A stretch of 64,000 bases of DNA. It comes from Tilletiaria anomala UBC 951. Lineage: Eukaryota; Basidiomycota; Exobasidiomycetes; Georgefischeriales; Tilletiariaceae. Below the pieces are notes generated by a model, which had not been told where the DNA came from, did not search any database, and saw only the letters and a program-made list of their open reading frames with translations. The stretch lies in NCBI RefSeq assembly GCF_000711695.1, contig NW_013547008.1, forward strand, positions 62,001-126,000, in the 5' to 3' direction. Each line of letters begins with the position of its first letter. The stretch's first letter is position 1. Shown one piece after another: positions 55,540-64,000 of this stretch. The position numbers and the translations under genes are program-made.

Positions 55540-58500
55540 TCACGCATTCATCTTCTGCCGCTTAGCTTCCTGCTGGCCCTGCTTCCTGCTGCCGATCTTC
55601 TTGAGCTCTTTGAGCCGATCGCTCTTCTTCTCGGCATCCTTCTGCGCGTCCTTCTGCTTCTCCAGGCGCTTCTCGGCCTGCTTTGCGCGGCGCTTGTCCA
55701 GCTTGACCTTCTGCACCGCCTGCATTTGCTGCAGCAGGCTCACCGCTTGCCTCTCCTCCTTCTCCATCACCACTGCGCGCTTCTGCAGGTACGTCGCGCG
55801 GCCCGCTTTCTGCGCTAGCGCGTTCTTCGTCTTGGACGCAAACGGCAGAGCAGCCTCTAGCTTTCGCGGCACCTTGAGCGCATTGAACGTGCGCTTCGCA
55901 GGCCGCTCCGTAACCGTTCCTGCGTAGATCGAGTCCACTTTGTTTGGCGTCTTGATTGACTCCTCCCGCCGCACCGTGCCTGTCAGTCGCATGCCCTTCC
56001 ATCCAATCGTCGAGCGGTGTTCCGGCGACAGCAGCAGCGTCGTCACCGGGTTGTACAGCTTGCGCGGATGTATATTTATCCACGCACGCAGGAAGACAAT
56101 GTCTGCAGCGCAGAGAAAGAGAAGAGGTGAATATTCAAGTGATCTGGAACTGGCCTAGAGAACCTTTCGCGATCCGCACTCACCACTCATCAGAATCTTG
56201 TCTTCAAAAGCGGCGCGGAACTGCCCGTCATTTGCTGCAAGCGCCTTCTTCACCTGGCCGCGGATTCCACTGACCGTCTTGAGGTGCGCGCCCTCAAATT
56301 TGGCTACCTCAAGCGGGGAGTTGAACATGCCCTTGATGAACGCGGTGTTCTTAAAGACCTTGCTCGGTACGCCTGTCAGCTTAAGCTTCTTGACGATCGG
56401 GTGCGCACCGACACCTGCGGCACCTGTGTCGTTGTCCAACACAACGCCCGTCGCACTGATACGGAAGCGCGGTGTGTCTTTCTCCAGCGCGTTGAAAGCC
56501 GCAAAGCCCGTGTTCGGCCGAGCCGCCGGCGCCCAGAACGTCGCGAGACAGTGCATGTGCTCCGGCGTGTACTTGAGCATCCGGTTGCGCGTGCCATCGT
56601 CCAGGCTGTAGATCGGCAGGCTCTGGAACCGGCGCCAGCCGATGCTGAATATAAGCGGGTCATTCGTCTTGAGGATCTTCGGGTGCCACCGATGTTTCTT
56701 GATGCGGACTTGCATGAAGCCGAACGTCTCTTCCGACGCGAGCAGGCCACCGATGAGCAATGGCTGCTTCGGATCAAAATACTCGACCAGCTCGCAGGGA
56801 ACGTGTTCAAGCTCCAGGCGCAAGTAGCAGCCAGGAATGAATCCTTCGACTGCTTGGCGTGTCTCCTCGTCCTCGCCGGCCAACTCCAGTCGATTACTCT
56901 CGGCTTGACGCGCCAGCTCGGCTTTCTGCTCCTCGTACCAGTCCTTGCCGCCCTCGCCGTCTGAATCGTCGTCGTACTGCTCGTCGAATTTGCGTTTGAG
57001 TGCCGCTTTCTTCTCACTCAGCTCGCGCGCCTTCTTTTCCTCAGAGTCCGAGCCATCTGAGTCCGCAACCGAACCCGCATCGGAATCGCCATCATTGTCG
57101 CCGCTTGCGGCTGCGGCTGTTCCATCACAGTCCTCATCGCCCTCGGTGTCGCCGGTAATGAACAAGTGTCGGATAGAGTCGAGGCGATCGTCCGACTGCC
57201 ACTGTTGGAAGTCCTGTGGATCGTAGCGCAACTTGTTTGCATCGAGCACAGCGTCAACGTCCTGTTCCTCATCCAGCGCCTTCCCTTTTCCTTTCGCACT
57301 GCCATTTGCGCTTGCTTTCACAGGCTTGAAGAAGGTATCCTCGTCATCCTCTTCCATTTCGTCTTCCTGATCCGCCTCTGACTCCTCTTCTCTGTCGACG
57401 AAACCGTTCTCGCCTCGCGCGATTCGTTCCGCGTCCATATTCGTCTCATAGATAAGATGCATGAGGTTTGGCCGCACACGTCTCCTGTTGGCCTGCAGCG
57501 TCGCCTCGGCGCGTTTCGCTGCCGCAGATCGCAAGGCACCCGTCCCGGTATCCATACCGATCCCGTCTTCTCCCTCGCTGTCCTGGTCCGAGTCGTGATC
57601 GTCCATATCGCCTTCGCGGTCGGAAGAGAGTAGACCGAGGTCCGAGTCGCTTTCAGCATACGCAAGCGCCAAGTCTTCGGCGTTGGCTATGTTGTTGGAT
57701 GCCGCACGCTTGTTTAGCATCGCCGAGGCATCCTCGGTGGGAGCTGCAATTCGGTTGCTTCGCTTCGCAGCTGAGACAAGAGCGACCTCGCCACTGTCGA
57801 GATTGTCGTCACCCTCGTCCTCGTCGCCCTCCTCATCCTCCTCATCCTCCTCACCACTGTCCTCATCAACGATGTCATCATCACTGACGACATCATCGCT
57901 GAATGCCGCTGTTCGACGCCTTCCTCCGCTCGGGCCTTCGCCGCGATTGTCTGCGCCGACGTCGTCAAAGAGCCTAAAATCCGCAGCGCGCACCCGCTCA
58001 TCCAGCGTAGTCGTTGCATCCTGCAGGTCCATGACCATCCGCTCTCCCTCGCCCTCGGCTTCATCATCACTGGCGTCATCCGCACCGCGCCCTCCCGCGA
58101 AGTTACCACCATCTTCTCCAGCAGCATCACGCTTGCGGCGCGCCGAAAAAGTGCCAGGCACGTTGATGTACACAGCATCCTTGTCGAACATGACACCGCC
58201 CACGTCGCTCATTGGAGCATGAATCAGGCGCTGCTTATCCGCGAGCCTGCGTCTCTTCTCACTTTCGCTGGTCGGTAGAGGGCATGGGTCGACGAGCTTC
58301 TCGATGCTGCTGATCGATACGTCGCCGACGCCAGGAATGTGCACGCGCACAGGCTGATTCGCCGAACTTGGTGCGCGCAGGTTGGTGCCGCGCAGGTAGC
58401 CGTACAGCGTCACCTTGCGATCGACCTTTGGGTTTTCGCGCACGACTTGCCGCGGGGTGAGGTCGGTGATGCGGTCTGCGAGGAGGTACGAGTGCATGTT

Positions 58501-59400
58501 CCGCCATACAAGCGGCCGGAACTTCATAACGGATATGAAGCGGCTCAAATTTTGAATTTCGTTGTCCGGATAACGCCCGTTGATTACACCAGACAGATAG
58601 AAGAGCTTGGCGCCATCGTAGATCTCGGTCCAGAATCGCTGCTTTAGTCGCTTCTTTGTTGCGCGCAGCGCAGCTGGTTTGCGGATAAGATCCAAATGCG
58701 TAAGAACGCCGATGATCTTTGGAAAGCCGTGTGATTGCAGCAGATTCAGGAATTCCATAGTTTCCTTAAATGAGTATGAGTGGAAAACGTGCATCAGTCC
58801 GACACAGTCTTCATTCAGAAACGCAGGGCTCGAGAAGCGTACCATCTCAAACCCAAAGCTGCCATCAATCATGAGAAGAACCAAATCTGCGACCTTGGAG
58901 ATATCGATCATCGCTTCGATTGTATTCGGGCACTCAATGATTGTGATCCTGCGATGCTTGCCGCTGACAACGGTGACAGGCCCTTGAATATTGGCAACAG
59001 TATGCTTGGTGTACCTCCTGACGAGTGAGCGCACCAGTGTCGACTTCCCCACCCCTTGCGGCCCTACAACGGCCACAATGACCGGTGGTGGCGGAGGTGG
59101 CGGCTCCACGACAGCCCCAGACTCTGTGTCTGCATCACTAGCGCCTTGTGTCTTGCTGGCCTTGGCCTGCTGCGGGAAAGGGTTCAAACTAGGACCGCGA
59201 CTAACGAGCGGCACATGCAAGCGCTTTTGATCCTTCTCTGCGTTGCGCAGAATCTGCTTGTGCGCCGTGCGTGGATTGGCCGAGATGAATGCCCGCGGAT
59301 CATTGCCTTTGCCCTTGGCTTTGGCGTTGGCCTTCTTTTGCGCACGCTCCTTGACCTTGGAAGCGTGATGCGAACGGTGGACTTGTTCGCTGTCCGCCAT
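55540..59400 (-). CDS. BMS1: Ribosome biogenesis GTPase Bms1
   Basis: Three exons (59400-58843, 58764-56184, 56102-55540) encode 1233 aa. Bms1 is the essential GTPase of the SSU processome that works with Rcl1 in 18S rRNA maturation. The N-terminus is basic (KVKERAQKKANAKAKGKG). The G domain has VVGPQGVGKST (P-loop residues 113-120), a region with TIIECPN, LVLLMIDGSFGFEM joined to ETMEFLNLLQSHGFPKIIG, and VLTHLDL. Acidic stretches follow. The C-terminal Bms1/Tsr1 domain has PGCYLRLELEHVPCELVEYF, GGLLASEETFGFMQVRIKKH, FSIGWRRFQSLPIYS, EHMHCLATFWAP and ILMSDIVFLRAWINIHPRKL. The tail is a Lys/Gln-rich helix. The first intron (78 nt) interrupts the G domain, is stop-free in frame and uses an AAG acceptor; without splicing 26 extra residues appear after GFEM. 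Divergent from HSP78. Confidence 0.95.
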
Positions 59401-59594
59401 GTTGGGCGATCTGGCCCCTGAACAGAACGGCACTAATAACTTTGCTTCAGCGACGAAACTTGTCTCCCTTATACCCTGAAGTCCGTCCAGCAGGTTCAAA
59501 AAGAATGGACAGATTTGAGCGGTCAACCCCCTCAATGCACAACACCCTATGTCAGAGGTCAGAGATCCAATGTCTAAGCAACATCGTTGATTGG

Positions 59595-59602
59595 AAAAAT
59601 TT
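59595..59602. promoter_or_regulatory. RRPE-like AAAAATTT upstream of BMS1
   Basis: Lies ~195 bases upstream of the BMS1 ATG, within GGAAAAATTTGG. It resembles the RRPE core of ascomycete rRNA-processing genes; use in this lineage is inferred only. Confidence 0.3.
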
Positions 59603-59751
59603 GGAATTAGCTTGGGGCTATTGGATTGTTTCGGTGCAACTCTAGTCGGAGTTTTGGAACAACCCTATGTACTGGCACAGTATTTGTTGAAAACTGCGGC
59701 AGAATGGGTAGATGATACCTTCATAGCACTTACGTAAGTTCACGATTTTGG

Positions 59752-59769
59752 TTCGATCGTCTTCTCGAA
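59752..59769 (+). promoter_or_regulatory. Gapped heat shock element upstream of HSP78
   Basis: TTC, seven bases, then TTCTCGAA gives three HSF-type units in 5-bp register with one unit missing (TTC at 59752, TTC at 59762, GAA at 59767), about 200 bases before the HSP78 start. Gapped elements of this type bind Hsf1 in yeast. This fits a heat-induced mitochondrial chaperone but is untested. Confidence 0.45.
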
Positions 59770-59964
59770 GCTATGATCACGTCAGCCACGAGGCCCACCA
59801 TCGATAGCAGCACCCAACATGTGAGTTGCCACTGATATTTGATGCCTTCGTTTCAGACGTGGTGAGATACGGCGTATGCCTTGTATTTAGTTGTGCATGA
59901 CAACGACGTCCTAGCAATAGTTGTTCTTCGCATCGATGGGTCGAACCGTCTACAAAGCATCAGC

Positions 59965-62824
59965 ATGACCATCCTAGCACACGTACTGGCCGAGACGTCG
60001 CGGGCAGCTGCTGCGCGTGCAGCTGCCACCGCCTCCGCCGCTGCCACCACTACTAGCAGCACCAGCAGTAACTTGGCTACGAGTACGTCTTCTTTTCAGC
60101 CGCATAGTATCTCCCCGGCGCACACGCGATATCCGCATTCATTCTCAACTTTGTCACAAACCGACAGTTCGAGTTTGGCCCCGGCTATGGGAATCACGCC
60201 CCCCGCACCCGCTTCACAGTCTCTTGTCAGGAGACCGACAGCAGTGGAACTCGGCAAAGGGAACAGACGCCTCACTGGCAGTACCAGAGTCTCCGGCTCA
60301 TCCTCAGTTTTAACCTCGTCGGCAGGCCAACTGCTGCGCACCCCGCCTCGCTCAAGCTGCACGCTGATGTCGCGTCCCTTCAGCACCACTCCCTCCCGCG
60401 CTTACCCAATCTCTGGCCCTCCACCACGGCGCGGAATGAACGTGATGGGCGGCAATGATCAATCGAGCCAGTCGCCATTGGAGAAATATACGACGGACTT
60501 GACGCAGCTAGCCGCAGACGGCAAGCTAGACCCGGTCATCGGACGTGATGCCGAGGTACGCCGCACACTGCAAGTCCTCGCGCGGCGAACTAAGAGCAAC
60601 CCTGTCCTACTCGGCCCTGCCGGCGTGGGAAAGACGGCAATTATGGAAGGTCTGGCGCAGCGTATTGCCAACCGCGAAGTGCCGGAGAGCCTGCTGGACA
60701 AGAGCGTGAAGTCGCTGGACCTCGCTGGACTGCTGGCTGGCGCCGGAGTCAGGGGCATGTTCGAAGAGCGCATCAAGGCGCTGTTGCAAGAAATCGAGAA
60801 ACAGGAAGGAAAGATCATTCTATTCATTGACGAGATTCATATGCTCTTTGGCCTCGGCAAAGCAGAAGGTGCCTTGGACGCTGCCAACATGTGAGTGTGC
60901 TCGCCATGCACGTGCCTGTAAGTTCAAGGCACTGACTGTCCCTTTGCAACTGTCATTACCATTCAGGATGAAGCCGCTCCTCGCACGCGGTGTTCTACGT
61001 CTATGCGGGGCCACAACTTTCGAAGAGTACCGCAACACGATCGAAAAAGATGCAGCACTCGCCCGCCGGTTCCAGCCCGTCATGGTCAAGGAACCCTCAC
61101 TCTCTGCGACCATTTCGATCCTTCGTGGTCTTCGAGGCCGTTACGAAGCCTTCCATGGCATTGGAATTTCCGACAGCGCATTGGTCACCGCTGCTCAGTA
61201 CGCTGAGCGCTACCTCTCGGAGCGGAAGAACCCTGATGCAGCTATCGATCTGCTCGACGAAGCTGCGTCAGCGCTGAGGCTGCAGCAGGAGAGTAAACCA
61301 GAAGCGATCGAGAGCCTCGAGCGCAACGTCATTACGATGCAGATTGAACTCGAGAGCTTGCGCCACGAAACAGACATCGCTTCCAAGTCGCGGCGCGATA
61401 CGCTCGAGATCGAACTGCGAGACAAGAAGGAGGAAATGGAGCGTTTGACAGCGGTTTGGAATGAAGAGAAGCGGAAGTTGGATGATGTGCGGGACATCAA
61501 GGAGAAGCTGGAGGACGCGCAAGTGGAATTGGAACGTATGACCCGCGAGGGAAATCTGCAGCGCGTTGCAGAGCTGCAGTACGCTGTCATTCCGGAGCTG
61601 AAGAAGCGCCTGCCACAGGAAGATGAAGACGGCAGCAGCCAAGAAGGACAGCAAGGGCAGGACGACAAAGACCAAGGTTCTTTTTTACACGACCGTGTCA
61701 CTTCGGAGGACATTGCGGCCGTCGTCGCGCGCACTACGGGCATCCCGGTTAGCAACCTCTTGCGCGGTGACCGCGAGCGACTGCTGCACATTGAAGATTC
61801 GCTGCGGCAGCGCATCGTCGGGCAAGATGAGGCGCTGACCACCATGGCCGAAGCGATCCGCCTGTCGCGCGCGGGCCTGCAGTCGCAGACAAAACCATTG
61901 GCGTCATTCCTCATGCTCGGCCAGACGGGCACAGGCAAGACGGAGACTTGCAAGGCTGTCGCCGATTTCCTGTTCGACAGCAAGGACGCGCTCATTATGC
62001 TGGACTGCTCGGAGCTCAGCGAGCAGCACAGCATATCGAAGCTTGTCGGAGCGCCGCCCGGATACATTGGCTATGATCAGGCCGGCGGCTTGACGGAGCG
62101 AGTGCGCCGCAAGCCGTACTCCATCATCTTGTTCGATGAGATTGAAAAGGCGGCGCGGAGCGTTCAGATGGTCCTCTTGCAGATTCTCGACGAGGGTAAG
62201 CTCACTGATGCTCAAGGACGACAGGTAGACTTCCGCCAGACAATCGTTGTCTGCACGTCCAACCTCGGTGCAGAGGTGCTTAGCGAAAGCGGGGCCACGA
62301 CGCCCGACGGTAAGCTGACGTGCAGAGCAAAAGAAAGCGTCTCGAGCGCTGTGCAGCACGCGTTGCCGCCTGAGCTCTTGAACCGTTTCGACGAGATCCT
62401 GCACTATAATCGTCTATCGCGCGACTCGCTGCGCGGGATCGTCGACATTCGGCTAAAGGAGATCCAGGCGCGCTTGACGGACCGACGCATCGAGCTCGCC
62501 GTCGACGATGGCGCCAAACAGTGGCTCGCAACGAACGGTTACAGCGACATCTACGGCGCGCGCCCGCTCAATCGGCTCATACAGAAGGCGCTGCTGACAC
62601 CGCTGGCAAAGGTGCTGATTGAGGGCAGCGTCCGCGATGGCGACACGGTCTTCATGGGCCTCAAGAAGGACGCCAAGCCGGACGAGGAAGCAATCGTCAT
62701 CAGCGGTATCCGGCACGAGCAAACAACCGCGGCGGCGAACGCAGACACGACGTGTGCGTCGGCCGTTGCTGAAGACATCGGGCCAGATGTCATCGAGGGC
62801 GAGATCTTGCCACTCAGGAAGTGA
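59965..62824 (+). CDS. HSP78: Mitochondrial ClpB-type disaggregase Hsp78
   Basis: Two exons (59965-60890, 60967-62824) encode 927 aa. The first ~150 residues form a long Ser/Ala/Thr/Arg-rich, acid-poor presequence ([12 protein letters not shown] near its end), so mitochondrial import is expected. The ClpB N-domain is missing, as in yeast Hsp78 (811 aa). AAA1 has [18 protein letters not shown], Walker A GPAGVGKT (217-224), Walker B ILFIDEIH and [12 protein letters not shown] coiled-coil middle domain (residues ~400-510) follows. AAA2 has Walker A GQTGTGKT (627-634), pore loop [10 protein letters not shown], Walker [10 protein letters not shown] and [11 protein letters not shown]. Hsp78 dissolves protein aggregates with mitochondrial Hsp70. 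The intron has a CACTGAC branch site and joins DAANM to MKPLLARG. The upstream open frame lacks an earlier ATG. Confidence 0.95.
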
Positions 62825-63167
62825 GTCCGAGTATATCAGCCTGTGAGCGTCGAGAGAAGGAGCAGTTCTTCTGCAGCGCCATTTCACCTTCATGGACCGA
62901 TCATATATCGCTACCATAATTACACCACTCATTCCCCAAGCACGGAACCGTATTCAGTACCACACCATCGCGCAGTGAGAATGTATCATAGCTAAGTGTC
63001 ATAACAAGCTTCATCCGCTTCATCTACTGAACTCGGTAAATGATGATGGCTCAGGCATTGGTGTGCTCCCTTTCGATCGTCTGCGCGGCCAGCATTACTG
63101 GTATAGGCCTTGAACGGGTCAAAACAGACCAGGTTGCATACGAGCTACACATGATTCAAACATCTTG
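62825..63167. other. Convergent spacer HSP78 / BCP1
   Basis: This is 343 bases between two convergent stop codons. It should hold both 3' untranslated regions. Nothing else is seen. Confidence 0.5.
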
Positions 63168-64000
63168 CTACGCTCCACCAGCAAAGGCTTCCTCCATCTC
63201 CTTTACTGCCGCTGGCCATTTCTCACGCGGCACCGCAACGAGTCTGCCGAACAATGGCGTTTCGAAAGAGTCGGCTGCGTCTCGCGGTGGTGGGAAGCGG
63301 AACGTGCATGTGTGAGAGGCGTGCTGCAGAGCGAACAACGGAGAAGACACATCAATCATTCGGCCGTCACGCTGGTTCACTTTCTCTCTGTTCACCTTGG
63401 ATATAATGGCGTCTTCCGGGTGGAACATGCCCATATCGTCGCCATCTGGCAAAGAGGAAGCTTTGGCCATGGAGGCTGTGCCTGTTGCTTTCGCACCTGC
63501 CTTTCGTCTCCGCTTGCCGGCCTTGCCCGCCGTTGCAGCCTCATCTTCCATTTCCTCGTCCGAGGAAAGGGCAGCAGCTGCAAACACTCGGGAGAAGAGC
63601 AGATAATGTGATGGTTTCGGCTGTCCAGAGGGCAGAGAGAACGTGTTTAGTTTTCAAATCACTACCTTTACCGCTAATACATGTGCGCACATACGCACCT
63701 CGCCCTTGGCGTAAAGCTGATCAAGCTCTTCGTTCAGTAATCGATATAGAGGAGAAGCAACGGCTGCCGGCATGTTGATCATTCGTTCATGAAGAATGAG
63801 AGTGGCGCCTTCAGCTGTACATGAGCACGCCTTCGAAAGCAAGTCGTGAAGAGGCGCTGTCTTGGGCACGCATTCCAAGAAGAGCTTGGTGATTTGTGAG
63901 ATTGACTCTGGAGAGTCTGCCTGTGTTTTGCTCGCTCGTTAGGTCTTGCACCCGGATGTGCTCTTACTTGGATATAACTCACTGCTATCCGCCCGGCACT
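63168..64000 (-). CDS. BCP1: Bcp1/BCCIP family protein, 5' part beyond the window
   Basis: The 3' part of a minus-strand gene. Visible exons are 64000-63983 (cut), 63920-63699, 63620-63396 and 63323-63168. The product has ITKLFLECVPKTAPLHDLLS, LILHERMINMPAAVASPLYR with LLNEELDQLY, PKPSHYLLFSRVFAAAALSS, and MFHPEDAIISK joined to HASHTCTFRFPPP, in the order of yeast Bcp1 and human BCCIP. Bcp1 is a nuclear protein that chaperones ribosomal protein Rpl23 and is needed for nuclear export of Mss4. The last intron (63395-63324, 72 nt) is stop-free in frame; I split it because GTGAAC...CTCTGCAG removes 24 residues absent from the family. A basic stretch GKRRRKAG may be a nuclear signal. The start codon lies outside. 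Confidence 0.85.

Larger units (their letters stand above)
59401..59964. other. Divergent promoter region BMS1 / HSP78
   Basis: This is 564 bases between divergent start codons. It contains an AAAAATTT block and a heat-shock-element-like cluster, both listed separately. No gene is seen. Confidence 0.55.

Noticed and set aside
59881-59964. Upstream extension of the HSP78 frame
   Set aside because: The frame is open but has no ATG before 59965; the 59965 ATG begins a good mitochondrial presequence.

Overview
This window looks like a nuclear contig of a basidiomycete fungus, most likely in or near Ustilaginomycotina. Coding DNA is GC-rich with little redundancy. Most genes carry short spliceosomal introns (about 57-140 bp) with GTGAGT/GTGCGT/GTATGT-type donors, CTGAC/CTAAC-like branch sites and CAG, TAG or occasionally AAG acceptors. 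Proteins have the long Ala/Ser/Gln-rich disordered extensions usual in these fungi. All gene models were built by reading frames and splice signals by eye against remembered family sequences; no alignment was run.

Layout: 0-2.8 kb is the 3' part of a DUF3295-type regulator. A 3.4 kb stretch without a recognisable gene follows. 6.2-10.4 kb is a CENP-B/pogo-type HTH protein with polyQ/polyH tracts. 10.6-17.8 kb is UTP10 (minus) and 18.2-20.2 kb an XPG/FEN1-family nuclease (minus). 20.9-24.8 kb holds a four-exon SUS1/ENY2 gene (minus) divergent from the seven-exon cullin CUL1. 24.8-26.4 kb is ARV1 (minus). 26.8-32.3 kb holds a small mitochondrial membrane protein, a NECAP homologue, a UPF0390 protein (minus) and a degenerate SDR protein. 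32.4-33.9 kb holds a peroxisomal enoyl-CoA isomerase-like gene and an intron-containing tRNA-Ser(CGA), both minus. 34.3-39.4 kb holds a mitochondrial carrier, the sterol reductase ERG4 (minus) and a CCDC137-like protein (minus). 39.8-44.2 kb holds the SPOUT methyltransferase SFM1, SRP receptor beta (minus) and an Oca1/Siw14-type phosphatase (minus). 44.4-47.5 kb is the tri-snRNP protein SNU66/SART1. 48.3-53.7 kb holds a PSR1-type FCP1-fold phosphatase and a PP2C phosphatase (minus). 55.5-64 kb holds BMS1 (minus), the mitochondrial disaggregase HSP78 and the 3' part of BCP1 (minus, cut by the right edge).

Functionally this is a housekeeping segment, not a cluster. Ribosome biogenesis and ribosomal-protein care are well represented (UTP10, BMS1, SFM1, BCP1, and possibly the CCDC137-like and UPF0390 proteins). 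Sterol homeostasis (ARV1, ERG4), ubiquitin ligation (CUL1), ER targeting (SRP receptor beta), splicing (SNU66) and phosphatase signalling (PSR1-like, PTC2-like, OCA1-like) are also present. Genes are tightly packed. Several convergent pairs have stop codons 50-125 bp apart, and several pairs are divergent with short shared promoters. I found no CRISPR array, rRNA, intact transposon or secondary-metabolite cluster, and no clearly new multi-gene system. The most informative details are at gene-structure level: tiny SUS1 exons, in-frame introns, AAG acceptors, a catalytically degenerate SDR and a nuclease whose N-terminal glycine is buried.
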